64,000 bases of DNA from Sphingobacteriales bacterium (lineage in GTDB: Bacteria; Bacteroidota; Bacteroidia; Chitinophagales; Chitinophagaceae). Under the pieces are notes generated by a model. That model did not search any database. It had not been told where the DNA came from and worked only from the letters and a program-made list of their open reading frames with translations. The position numbers were made by a program, and so were the translations under genes. Shown here in pieces: positions 50,955 through 59,488 of the stretch. Every line of letters begins with the position of its first letter. Within the stretch, counting starts at the first letter, position 1. The stretch spans positions 310,001-374,000 of the forward strand of contig JACRLZ010000007.1 in assembly GCA_016235125.1 (NCBI GenBank), given 5' to 3'.

Positions 50955-52045
50955 CTTATAAAAACGGATTGATAAAAATCGAGTAATTTTTTTTCTTCAC
51001 TTTGCCAGTTCAGCACTTGTCTTGTTTTCAAACAATTGTCTTTTAAGCTTCTGAGTCTGACTTCATCAGCCAATAAATTATTAATGGTTTCCGCAATTTT
51101 CCCGGGTATTAAATCATTTATCAGCACAGCTACTTCAAACTGTTCATTTATTTTCCTGTATTCAGGATAATTCATGGTTATTTGTGGCAGACCCGCATGA
51201 ATGTAATCAAAGAATTTATTGGGCAGGGCAAGCCATTGGTTCAAACCTTCCCTTTCCGCCAAACCAATTCCAATAGTAGCTTGCTGTGCTATTACTTTTA
51301 ATTTATCGGGTGGCAACATTCCTTTTAGTTCTATTTTATTTTTCAGTTTATAATCAGCAATTAGTCTTTTTAATTGGGGCATAAAATTTCCATCGCCGCA
51401 AACAACCAGTTTGCAATTGACCTCTTGCATGGCCGGAACAAGGTATTCAAAAGCCCTTGCCTCATTTACTGCTCCCTGGAAGAGAATGAATTTTTCAGTA
51501 GCCGGAATAACGGAGTTCAGTTCGTTCAGAAGAGGAATACTTCGAATGGTTTTATAATCTACGTTGTACCGGCGCTTAAATTCTTCTGCAATGCCATCAC
51601 TCACAGTATAACCCAATTTGAATTTGGGAACTGCCCTTTTTTCAATTCTTGTCCAGGCTTTCAGAATATGAGGTCTTGTTCTAACCTCTTTTAATTCAGT
51701 GAATAACTCATGAGCATCATAGATGCGGGGGATGCTCTTCCATTTTGAAATTTTCAGACAGGGCAAGATGGTATCGAGATCAATAGCACAGATAGCATCC
51801 ATTTTTTTTATCAGCAGGTAAAAGAAAAGGCGGATATTGAATTCAGCATAGAACCATTTTCCTTTTTTGAACCAGCAGTGCAGCCTTTTTTGCCTGTATT
51901 TTTTTTCCTGCAGGGGCAAAGAAGCGGGAAGCTCTCTGCCAACCAATGTAATGCTATAACCATTTTCGGCCAGCGATGTGCAGATACGCTGCATCCGCTG
52001 GTCAAAAGAAAGATCATTGGTAACTGTAAAATAGATCTGTTTCAA
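50951..52045 (-). CDS. Glycosyltransferase, GT4 family, TTG start
   Basis: A 364-residue GT-B glycosyltransferase. It begins KQIYFTVTNDLSFDQRMQRI, a start typical of bacterial GT4 enzymes, and has VVCGDGNFMPQLKRLI and a C-terminal donor site with AEREGLNQWLALPNKFFDYIHAGLP, where the GLP ending is common. The only start that keeps the conserved N-terminus is TTG at 52045. It overlaps the downstream glycosyltransferase by 4 bases. The role is probably envelope glycan synthesis. A terminator for the TonB-dependent receptor gene lies immediately upstream. Confidence 0.87.
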   Translation of the reverse strand: MKQIYFTVTNDLSFDQRMQRICTSLAENGYSITLVGRELPASLPLQEKKYRQKRLHCWFKKGKWFYAEFNIRLFFYLLIKKMDAICAIDLDTILPCLKISKWKSIPRIYDAHELFTELKEVRTRPHILKAWTRIEKRAVPKFKLGYTVSDGIAEEFKRRYNVDYKTIRSIPLLNELNSVIPATEKFILFQGAVNEARAFEYLVPAMQEVNCKLVVCGDGNFMPQLKRLIADYKLKNKIELKGMLPPDKLKVIAQQATIGIGLAEREGLNQWLALPNKFFDYIHAGLPQITMNYPEYRKINEQFEVAVLINDLIPGKIAETINNLLADEVRLRSLKDNCLKTRQVLNWQSEEKKLLDFYQSVFIS

Positions 52046-52046
52046 C

Positions 52047-52086
52047 TTTAATAAAAGAAAAGGTCTTGCAAATATGCAAAACCTTT
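52047..52086 (-). terminator. Terminator after the TonB-dependent receptor gene
   Basis: A 12-bp stem AAAGGTYTTGCA/TGCAAGACCTTT with a 4-base loop, followed on the minus strand by a T-rich tract. It ends the receptor gene immediately before the glycosyltransferase pair. Confidence 0.75.
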
Positions 52087-52136
52087 CCCAAAGGGATGCC
52101 TTCGGTAAATCTTTTAAACTATTAATCCCGGGAATG

Positions 52137-54797
52137 TTATTGTCCCATATTAATATTCTCAGAACCGTCGCTCTGATTCCTCATGTTTTTGCGTTTGAAC
52201 AGATTGGGATCAAATTTTCCGAAACGCCAGCTGAAATTCAATCGTAATACCTGCGGGTCACGTCGGCGGAACACATCCTGGATAAAGTAAGAAGATTCTG
52301 AATGTACATCCGAACGTCTCGTTCTGAAAATATCATTTATGTTTAATGAAATGGATGCCTGTTTGTTTTTCAGGAACTCGTATTTAAAGGCTGCATCAAC
52401 CCAATAATTGGCTCTTACATAACCCTGGGATGTTGTGGTTTGGCCAAACATGCCACCGCCGGGGCCTCCACCACCAAACATGCCACCGCCGCCACGACCC
52501 CCGCCTTCTCCACCACTTCCTCCGGGGGGCAATACAGTTTTGGATTGATAATTTCCTGACAATTGAAGGGTGAAGTTCTTTAGCAACTTGAATGTATTGT
52601 TCAGCTTTCCAAACCAGCTGGCAAACTGGTCTTGTGAAGCCTGGTCAGGAATGTTGATTTTTGAAGTGAAGAGATTGATGTTGCTGGTAAGGTCCCACCA
52701 TTTGGTTACTTTATTTTTCAATGTCATTTCAAGACCGGTAACATAAGCTGAATTGGCATTGATATATGTGTTTACCAAAACGTCCTTACCTGTAACTGAA
52801 CTTACTTCTTTTACCTGGTAACGGGTTATCAGGTCGTTGGTATTCTTAAAATATAATGATGCCAGAAAATTGTCTTTGTTCTTTTTAAATATTTTCTGGT
52901 AGGATAGCTCCACAGAATTGGTGAATTCAGGTTTCAGATCAGGATTACCACGACTGATATTAAGAGAGTCTGAATAATCAGTGTAAGGATACAGTTGAAA
53001 AAAATTCGGTCTATTGATCTTTCTTGTATAATTCAATTGCAGTTCCTGGTCATTCTTCATTTTATTACTGAGAAATACGCTGGGAAAAAGGCTGACAGGA
53101 AATTTGATATTGAAACTTTGTCCTTTGTCAGGCAGATTGCCCTGGTAATCGGAACTTTCAATTCTTAAACCCAACTGGTATCCGAAATTCTTAACCTGGT
53201 TGGAGTAGGTGGTATAAGCCGCATATATTTTGTCGGTGCTATTATAGTTTACCGACAATAAAGGATTATAGATGGCGTTTCCGGAAGGATCAAAAAAGTA
53301 GAAACTGTTTCTGCTGTCCACTTTCCTTACTGAGACCCGAAGACCGGCTTCAACCTTCGATTTATCGTTTATTGGCTGCACATAATCAGTTTGTGCGATA
53401 AAATTCTTGAAGTCTCCAGCGCCATCCTGGCGCTGTTTGAAGACGCTGCTAAGTGTATTTTGCGGCAGTTTATAGTAATCAGTCTGTATTAAATTACTGC
53501 TGTTGCTTTCGCTTCTGTTATAGGTTACATCGGCCGTCCACTCCTGTCCCGATTTGGGAAAATTATGCTTATAACTCAACATTATACCCTTGTTCTCCAT
53601 CTTGCTTTTATTATTCGATGTTCTGATATTGAGAGAAGAAGTAACGGGATTGTAGAGGGAATCAACATAAATGTTACTGGTCGTAACGGGTTTAAAATTT
53701 CCTGAACCGATATTAGCCGCCAGTGAAATGGTATTGCGGTTATCAACAAAATAATCAAAACCACCACGAAAGAACATAAAACGCCCCTGGGATATGCTAT
53801 GGTCGGTTTGGTAAAGTTTGGTCTGCGGTGTTCCGATTAATGTGGTACGGTCAGTGGTGCCATCGCTGATGGATTTTCTCTGGTGATAATTGGCATTGAG
53901 AAATACATTTATTTTCTCCTGGCGAAGATTGATATCTCCCCCGGCGCCGACCCTTCCTCTTGAATCAAGATTAAATCGGGTGCCGCCATTATAACCTACT
54001 TTTTTATTCTTCTTCAAAACAACATTCAAAATACCAGCCGTGCCGCCTGAAGCATCAAATTTTGCTGAAGGATTGGTAATGATCTCAACACTTTCTATTA
54101 CATCTGCAGGAATTTGATCGAGAGTCATGGTTGTAGGGCGACCATCAACAAATATTTGAGGAGTATTATTCCGCATCGTTACATTACCATCAATGTCCAC
54201 ACTGATGGAGGGCACATTACGCATCACATCAACTGCTGTACCTCCTGCAGATACAAGATCTTTATCAACATTAAAAACCTTGCGATCGATTCCGAGCCGC
54301 AAACCCGGGTTGGATGCAGTAACGGTTACATTTTCCAGTACCTTATCGGCGATGTCAATCTTAATATTGCCCAGATCTTTATCGAGCATGCCGAGCATGG
54401 CGCTCATATCGCCATTGTTATTTGCATTATTGTCAGGCCTCTTTAAGTCAAAAGAAACATTTTGCTCATAAGGTTTATATCCTACAACCGAAACCCGTAG
54501 TTTTAATGGACCAAAAGCCGGTACATTCTCCAAACGGAACTCTCCATTAGCCCTGGTTATCATTCCTCCAATGACCACATCTTTTCTTTTTTTAGATATG
54601 CTGTCAAATTTATTTTGTATCAGTTGTACGGAAGCAAATTCAATGGGTTTTAAAGTGCTTGCTTCCACGAGTTTTCCATAAAGAGTGCCGGCAGGCATCT
54701 GCCTCCCGTTTGCTCCCCGGTTGGCGCCGGCAGGAGATTGGGCCTGAAGGGTGTAACAAACTAAAATTGAACTTAAAACGACCAATATTCTTCTCAT
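52137..54797 (-). CDS. TonB-dependent receptor with carboxypeptidase-like N-terminal domain
   Basis: An 886-residue outer-membrane receptor. Signal peptide MRRILVVLSSILVCYTLQAQ; a carboxypeptidase-regulatory-like beta domain (about 36-115, GTLYGKLVEASTLKPIEFASVQL); a plug-type domain (VDVMRNVPSISVDIDGNVTMRNN ... TPQIFVDGRPT ... VESVEIITNPSAKFDA); and a large barrel of the OMP_b-brl_3 type ending LRLNFSWRFGKF. A loop near residues 779-802 is almost pure Gly/Met/Phe (GGSGGEGGGRGGGGMFGGGG). No SusD partner is adjacent, so it is not a classical PUL pair; the ligand is unknown. The ATG at 54797 is chosen because it starts the signal peptide. A GACCTTTG sequence upstream is a weak -7 candidate. Confidence 0.9.
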   Translation of the reverse strand: MRRILVVLSSILVCYTLQAQSPAGANRGANGRQMPAGTLYGKLVEASTLKPIEFASVQLIQNKFDSISKKRKDVVIGGMITRANGEFRLENVPAFGPLKLRVSVVGYKPYEQNVSFDLKRPDNNANNNGDMSAMLGMLDKDLGNIKIDIADKVLENVTVTASNPGLRLGIDRKVFNVDKDLVSAGGTAVDVMRNVPSISVDIDGNVTMRNNTPQIFVDGRPTTMTLDQIPADVIESVEIITNPSAKFDASGGTAGILNVVLKKNKKVGYNGGTRFNLDSRGRVGAGGDINLRQEKINVFLNANYHQRKSISDGTTDRTTLIGTPQTKLYQTDHSISQGRFMFFRGGFDYFVDNRNTISLAANIGSGNFKPVTTSNIYVDSLYNPVTSSLNIRTSNNKSKMENKGIMLSYKHNFPKSGQEWTADVTYNRSESNSSNLIQTDYYKLPQNTLSSVFKQRQDGAGDFKNFIAQTDYVQPINDKSKVEAGLRVSVRKVDSRNSFYFFDPSGNAIYNPLLSVNYNSTDKIYAAYTTYSNQVKNFGYQLGLRIESSDYQGNLPDKGQSFNIKFPVSLFPSVFLSNKMKNDQELQLNYTRKINRPNFFQLYPYTDYSDSLNISRGNPDLKPEFTNSVELSYQKIFKKNKDNFLASLYFKNTNDLITRYQVKEVSSVTGKDVLVNTYINANSAYVTGLEMTLKNKVTKWWDLTSNINLFTSKINIPDQASQDQFASWFGKLNNTFKLLKNFTLQLSGNYQSKTVLPPGGSGGEGGGRGGGGMFGGGGPGGGMFGQTTTSQGYVRANYWVDAAFKYEFLKNKQASISLNINDIFRTRRSDVHSESSYFIQDVFRRRDPQVLRLNFSWRFGKFDPNLFKRKNMRNQSDGSENINMGQ

Positions 54798-54927
54798 TAT
54801 TCTTGTTTTGTTTTTTAGACGGGCAAAGGTCAAAGAACCTGCTGACAATTGATTATTAACTTGATGAATGGCATTATGGCTGACATGAAAGGGAATAGCT
54901 TTTATTTTGAAATATTGTTCACCGAAA

Positions 54928-55533
54928 TCAGGTTGTAACCAGTGTAATAAGCACCTGCAGCAGGCCAATAATAAAACCAATAACAGCGCCGATTATTTCC
55001 ACAAATCTGAACTCTTTTGACATGATCTGGTAAAGAATTTCTTCCAGTTTATCTGAAGAAAACCCAGATACTTTCTGAATAACGATATGTTCAAGATCCA
55101 ATTCAGTTCTCAGGTTACCGGCATATTGCTTCATTACTACCGGAAACAATAATTCAATTTCTTTCATGAAAGCTGATTTCAGCTTGCTGATAGTTTTGTC
55201 TCCGATAAACATGCTGATGACAGGCATTTCATCACTCATTTTATTTCGCAGAAAATCATCCACATGCTGTTCTATCATCGGCATAATTTTCTTCAGGTTT
55301 TCAGGGCTGCTGATCTTTTGTTCAATATCGGTGAACGAAAGAAACTCGTTGCTTATGATCTTACCGAGTTTTTCGGCAAACTGCTGCTGACGTTTTGGAA
55401 AAATACCCTGGAATGTGATTCCTAAAATCTTTTTTGGTTCTCTCGGATGAAAAAGCATTTTGATAGCCACCCAATTGGTAACCCAGCCGATAAAAGCTGA
55501 AATAATGGGAATGATGAATAACCAGTAATTCAT
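54928..55533 (-). CDS. DUF445-family membrane protein
   Basis: A 201-residue protein of the DUF445 (YheB-like) family. It begins with a membrane helix and the family signature WVTNWVAIKMLFHPREP, a second pattern GIFPKRQQQFAEKLG, a soluble helical middle, and a C-terminal membrane helix (EIIGAVIGFIIGLLQVLITLV). The family's function is unknown; it is often a single copy in genomes. It lies between tRNA-His and the receptor gene on the same strand. Confidence 0.88.
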   Translation of the reverse strand: MNYWLFIIPIISAFIGWVTNWVAIKMLFHPREPKKILGITFQGIFPKRQQQFAEKLGKIISNEFLSFTDIEQKISSPENLKKIMPMIEQHVDDFLRNKMSDEMPVISMFIGDKTISKLKSAFMKEIELLFPVVMKQYAGNLRTELDLEHIVIQKVSGFSSDKLEEILYQIMSKEFRFVEIIGAVIGFIIGLLQVLITLVTT

Positions 55534-55540
55534 TACAGCA

Positions 55541-55575
55541 TTTATAAAATAAACCCCGACGCTTCTGTCGGGGTT
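55541..55575 (-). terminator. Terminator after tRNA-His
   Basis: A perfect 9-bp stem AACCCCGAC/GTCGGGGTT with a 6-base loop, followed on the minus strand by TTTATTTTATAAA. It starts 3 bases after the tRNA CCA end. Confidence 0.85.
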
Positions 55576-55578
55576 GGT

Positions 55579-55656
55579 TGGGGTGGCTAACCGGGCTCGA
55601 ACCGGCGACCCTCAGAACCACAATCTGATGCTCTAACCAACTGAGCTACAGCCACC
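55579..55656 (-). tRNA. tRNA-His (anticodon GTG)
   Basis: The acceptor stem GTGGCTG/TAGCCAC is complete (with one G-U pair), with the G-1:C73 pair typical of tRNA-His. The D arm is GCTC..GAGC, the anticodon stem TCAGA/TCTGA with loop TTGTGGT giving anticodon GTG, and the T arm GCCGG TTCGAGC CCGGT. CCA is encoded. Confidence 0.96.
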
Positions 55657-55823
55657 ATTTTTGTGTTGGCAAAAATAAGCAAAAGCAGTTTTTGTAAAAA
55701 ATAAAAGGATATGAGTAAGTGATAAGTGTTGATAAAATGAATTGCAATCGTATTTCTTCTCCTCCATTCATCAAAAACACTTGTTAAATGGTTGTAAAAG
55801 CAAGAAAAACAAGGTTTTTGCGT

Positions 55824-55831
55824 TATTTTTG
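55824..55831 (+). promoter_or_regulatory. -7 box TATTTTTG upstream of the S41 protease gene
   Basis: An exact TAnnTTTG match, 35 bases upstream of the ATG at 55866. It lies inside the longer possible reading frame and so supports the later start. Confidence 0.45.
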
Positions 55832-55865
55832 GATCATGTCTGATGCAATAAAATACCTATTGAAT

Positions 55866-58019
55866 ATGAAACGACTTCCTATTGTGATTCTGATGCTGGT
55901 TGCCGGATCCTTTCTTGCCTTTAAAACCACCGGAACCGGTGCCCGGAACACATCTGTACCTCCAACAAAATATGAACAAATCCTGAAACTGGTGGGTGAT
56001 ATGCTGCAGCAGGCTCATTACAGCCCGCAGGATATCAATGATGCTTTTTCCAGGAAGGTTTTCAGGAAATTTATTGGCGACCTTGATGCGGAAAAAAATA
56101 TTTACCTGCAAGCCGATCTGGATGCTATGAAAAAATATGAGACAAAGATCGATGATGAAATAAAAGGAGCACCTGTGGAATTTTTCCTCGCTGCCGGCAA
56201 AACATTTAACAGCAGGTTGGATGAGGCGGCCAAAATGTATGACGAGCTACTTTCAAAGCCTTTTGATTTTACAATTGACGAAGAAGTAATACTGGACGGT
56301 GACAAATTGAATTATGCTGAATCAGATGCCGAAAGAAAAGAAAGGTGGAGAAAAAAATTAAAATACATGGCTCTGGAGAGATATACTGACCTGGTGGACA
56401 TCCGTGAAAAAAATAAAGGAAAGGAAGGGTTTGTTGTAAAAACAGACGCCGAGCTTGAGAAAGATGCCCGTGATAAGGTAAAGAGAATCATTGACAGAAC
56501 CTTTGAAAGATTCCGCCTGAAATTCAGTGATGATGATAAATTCAACCTTTTTGTAAATGCCATCACTACGACGATGGATCCGCATACCGAGTTTTTCCCG
56601 CCGGTTGATAAAAGATACTTTGATGAAGAAATGAGCGGCCGTTTTTATGGAATAGGCGCTTCTCTTCAATACGATGATGGTAATATTAAAATTGCCAGTG
56701 TGCTGGCAGGGAGTCCCGCATCCAAATCCGGTGAAGTACAAGCCGGCGATATTATTCAGAAAGTGGCAGAAGGAAAAGCAGAGCCGCTTGACCTTACCGG
56801 CTATACTGTTACCGATGCTGTAAAAGTTATTCGTGGCAAGAAAGGCACGGAAGTAAGGCTAACGATAAAAAAATTGGATGGCACAATAAAAATTATTTCT
56901 CTTATCAGGGATGAAATAGTACAGGATGAAACATTTGCCCGCAGCGCTATTGTAAAAAACAATGGGTCAAAAATCGGATATATATTTCTGCCTGAGTTTT
57001 ATGCCGACTTTGATCATCCCAATGGGCCACGCAGCTATATTGATGTAGCTAAGGAAGTAAACAAGCTGAAAGAACAAAAAGTGGATGGTATTGTAATTGA
57101 CCTTCGCAATAACGGTGGCGGATCTTTATATGATGTGGTACAGATGGCTGGATTGTTTGTTGATGAAGGTCCGATAGTGCAGGTGAAAGAGAGGGAAAGC
57201 AAACCCAGTGTATTAAAGGATAAGGACAGGAATGTATTATACACAGGTCCGCTGGCAGTAATGGTGAATGAATTCAGCGCATCTGCTTCTGAGATATTCG
57301 CAGCGGCGATCCAGGATTATGGCAGGGGTGTAATTATCGGCAGCACTTCTACATATGGCAAAGGAACGGTGCAGCGTAATATCGGGCTTGATGCCGAGAA
57401 TGGATTTTCCATGTCTAACTCTGACCTTGGTACTATTAAACTGACTTTGCAGAAATTCTATCGCATCAACGGAGGCTCCACTCAATTGAAAGGAGTTAGT
57501 TCGGATATCGTTTTACCCGATAATCTTGAGTATCTGAAAGTGAGAGAAAAAGATGATCCGGATGCGTTGCCATGGGATGAGGTTTCAAAAACTACTTATA
57601 ACTCATGGAAATCCGGCTATGATCTGAAAACGATTCAGCAACTGAGTAACCAGCGGCTTGAATCAGATATTACTTTTAAAACCATCAGGGAAAGTACCGA
57701 CTGGTTATCTAAGCAAAACGACAAGCAATATTCCCTTCAGATTGATAAGTACCGTAAAGAACAGGCATCATTGCGTGCCACCATCAAGCAGCTTGAAACA
57801 TTACTGAAGCTTGAAAATTCATTGGATGTTACGGCTTTACCCGGTGAGACCAATAAGTTTGAAAGCGATAAAAACAAGCAAGACCGTTTCACCCAATGGA
57901 TTAAAAATCTGCAAAAAGATATTTATCTCGATCAGGCCGTGAAAGTGATGAATGATATGATCAGCCAGCAGAACCTGGTTAAGAATAAGGCGACTGATGA
58001 AGGAAAGAAAGCGTTTTAA
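55866..58019 (+). CDS. Carboxy-terminal processing protease (S41, Prc type)
   Basis: A 717-residue periplasmic protease. A short signal/anchor (RLPIVILMLVAGSFLAF) is followed by the S41 N-terminal helical domain (about 30-230), a PDZ domain (about 230-330, YGIGASLQYDDGNIKIASVLAGSPASKSG) and the S41 core. The Ser-Lys dyad lies in NEFSASASEIFAA (probable catalytic S473) and STYGKGTVQ (K499). The C-terminal extension is that of Prc-like proteases that tailor or degrade cell-wall and lipoprotein substrates. The ATG at 55866 is chosen because it starts the signal segment and because a promoter box lies within the longer frame. Confidence 0.93.
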   Translation: MKRLPIVILMLVAGSFLAFKTTGTGARNTSVPPTKYEQILKLVGDMLQQAHYSPQDINDAFSRKVFRKFIGDLDAEKNIYLQADLDAMKKYETKIDDEIKGAPVEFFLAAGKTFNSRLDEAAKMYDELLSKPFDFTIDEEVILDGDKLNYAESDAERKERWRKKLKYMALERYTDLVDIREKNKGKEGFVVKTDAELEKDARDKVKRIIDRTFERFRLKFSDDDKFNLFVNAITTTMDPHTEFFPPVDKRYFDEEMSGRFYGIGASLQYDDGNIKIASVLAGSPASKSGEVQAGDIIQKVAEGKAEPLDLTGYTVTDAVKVIRGKKGTEVRLTIKKLDGTIKIISLIRDEIVQDETFARSAIVKNNGSKIGYIFLPEFYADFDHPNGPRSYIDVAKEVNKLKEQKVDGIVIDLRNNGGGSLYDVVQMAGLFVDEGPIVQVKERESKPSVLKDKDRNVLYTGPLAVMVNEFSASASEIFAAAIQDYGRGVIIGSTSTYGKGTVQRNIGLDAENGFSMSNSDLGTIKLTLQKFYRINGGSTQLKGVSSDIVLPDNLEYLKVREKDDPDALPWDEVSKTTYNSWKSGYDLKTIQQLSNQRLESDITFKTIRESTDWLSKQNDKQYSLQIDKYRKEQASLRATIKQLETLLKLENSLDVTALPGETNKFESDKNKQDRFTQWIKNLQKDIYLDQAVKVMNDMISQQNLVKNKATDEGKKAF

Positions 58020-58061
58020 GAATCTTCCCGTTTTCGGAAAGCAGCAGACCAATTAATTTCG

Positions 58062-58090
58062 CCCCTCCTTAAGGAGGGGTTGCTTTTTTT
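58062..58090 (+). terminator. Rho-independent terminator after the S41 protease gene
   Basis: CCCCTCCTT/AAGGAGGGG, a 9-bp perfect palindrome with minimal loop, is followed four bases later by seven T residues. Confidence 0.85.
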
Positions 58091-58144
58091 ATAGCATGAA
58101 AGATCATCTTTTGGGAATGAGAGAAAAGGGGTTACTGTTTAGTA

Positions 58145-58663
58145 TTATTGGGAGGTTAAATACTTCTCCTTTATCACATTTACATGATGATTCACATGAC
58201 CAGCAACAATGAAGCCAATACCAAGTACATAATTTGGTTTGGCATTGGCTGTGCCGGATGCTTCCAGTTGATCATTGTCGAATGAGCCGAACAATGACAG
58301 GGTAGCTTCTCTTACCGATTCAAATTCTCTTACAAGATCCTTCCATTTTCTCTGGTCTGCTTTGGAATTAACGGCATAACTGTTTTCATCAAAACCGGGA
58401 AGGGAAGTGGGGTCTTTCCTGGCAAAGCAAAGAGCCCTGTAGCCGAATATTCTTTCTGCATCAATGATGTGGAGCAATACTTCCTTGATAGTCCACTTAT
58501 CTTCAGCGTAGCGATAATTTCTTTTATCCTTTGGAATTTCTTTCAGAAATCTGACAAATGAACGGGTTTGTTTTTCCAATACATCCATCAGGTCATCTTC
58601 TTCCACCTGGTTGATATATTTATGAAAATATTCAGGCACTCTGCTGAGATCTGCTCTTGCCAT
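58145..58663 (-). CDS. DinB-like metalloprotein
   Basis: A 172-residue four-helix-bundle protein of the DinB/DfsA-like superfamily. Putative metal ligands are the His in EVLLHIIDAERIFGYRA and the paired His in GHVNHHVNVI, in the expected order. These proteins are often small-molecule or thiol-linked transferases (for example bacillithiol- or mycothiol-dependent), but the thiol partner is unknown here. It starts 2 bases after the lipoprotein stop, so the pair is an operon. Confidence 0.88.
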   Translation of the reverse strand: MARADLSRVPEYFHKYINQVEEDDLMDVLEKQTRSFVRFLKEIPKDKRNYRYAEDKWTIKEVLLHIIDAERIFGYRALCFARKDPTSLPGFDENSYAVNSKADQRKWKDLVREFESVREATLSLFGSFDNDQLEASGTANAKPNYVLGIGFIVAGHVNHHVNVIKEKYLTSQ

Positions 58664-58665
58664 AG

Positions 58666-59367
58666 TTAATCTTTTTTGGGGGGGGTATTAGTTGGTGTGC
58701 TGTTGAGAGGAGCTCCAACTGCAATGTCACACCGATGGCCAGGTTTTCCATGTTCGGGATTCAAGGCGGTAGTGGGAACTACCGGGGCAACCTCGCTGGT
58801 TGTGGTTGGTTTTACTAACTGAGATTTTGTAGCAACATTTTCCTGTTGTTGCACAGGTTGAGTAATAATAGCAGGTTGAGATGTTGGTTGGCTATTGAGA
58901 GGCGCTCCGACAGCGATATCGCAACGATGACCCGGTTTTCCATGTTCAGGATTCATTCCAGGAGCTACTGTATTTGTCGTCGAAATGGAGGTGGTAACAG
59001 GAGCAACGGGTGTAACAGGTTTTGTTTCAACCGTAGTTGAAGCGGGAGTCATCGCTACAACGGGAGTAGTCGGCTTACTATCCAAAGGGGCCCCCACTGC
59101 AATATCACAACGATGACCTGGTTGACCATGAGCCGGATTAAGTCCTTTGGCAGCTGTAATTACCGGAACAGAGACAGGTTTACCGGTATCACCAGAAGGG
59201 ATAATTACATTGTTAACAGGAGCATTATTACCGGATGGAATAATAAGTGTTTGATTTGCCGGAAATTTTGCATTATCAAGGCTTGTCTCAGAAGATTTAT
59301 TACCGGCTGAATTATTACAGCCTGATATTATAACAGTTAACAGGACCGGTAAAATAAGAGTTCTCAT
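58666..59367 (-). CDS. Lipoprotein with three HG.PGHRCDIAVGAPL repeats
   Basis: A 233-residue lipoprotein: signal peptide MRTLILPVLLTVIISGC with lipobox Cys17, then long Thr/Pro/Val-rich flexible linkers. Three copies of the 23-residue motif [GA][LM]NP[AE]HG[QK]PGHRCD.. lie at 75-97, 137-159 and 201-223. Each copy has two His and one Cys (HG.PGHRC), which could bind metal or haem. The same motif, from recollection, occurs once near the C-terminus of other Bacteroidota proteins of unknown function. It is followed 2 bases later by the DinB-like gene, so it may share its metal or thiol chemistry (inference). Confidence 0.83.
   Translation of the reverse strand: MRTLILPVLLTVIISGCNNSAGNKSSETSLDNAKFPANQTLIIPSGNNAPVNNVIIPSGDTGKPVSVPVITAAKGLNPAHGQPGHRCDIAVGAPLDSKPTTPVVAMTPASTTVETKPVTPVAPVTTSISTTNTVAPGMNPEHGKPGHRCDIAVGAPLNSQPTSQPAIITQPVQQQENVATKSQLVKPTTTSEVAPVVPTTALNPEHGKPGHRCDIAVGAPLNSTPTNTPPKKD
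58699..59145 (-). repeat. Three protein-level repeats with HG.PGHRCD core
   Basis: Coding copies at 59077-59145, 58891-58959 and 58699-58767, spaced about 190 bases apart. The DNA of the copies differs at many third positions, so the repeat is conserved by selection on the protein. Confidence 0.85.
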
Positions 59368-59488
59368 TTCTGTGTTTTGGTTTTGTAATTAGAGAGAATA
59401 GCAAATTACTCAACTTTTTAATAGCTGAGAAATAATATTAAACCAGTAAATGAGGTAAAACAGAGTTTCTGTTAGGTTTATACAAGAA

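Noticed and set aside
54798..54980. Longer N-terminus of the TonB-dependent receptor
   Set aside because: The 61 extra residues would precede a perfect signal peptide; the region more likely holds the promoter.
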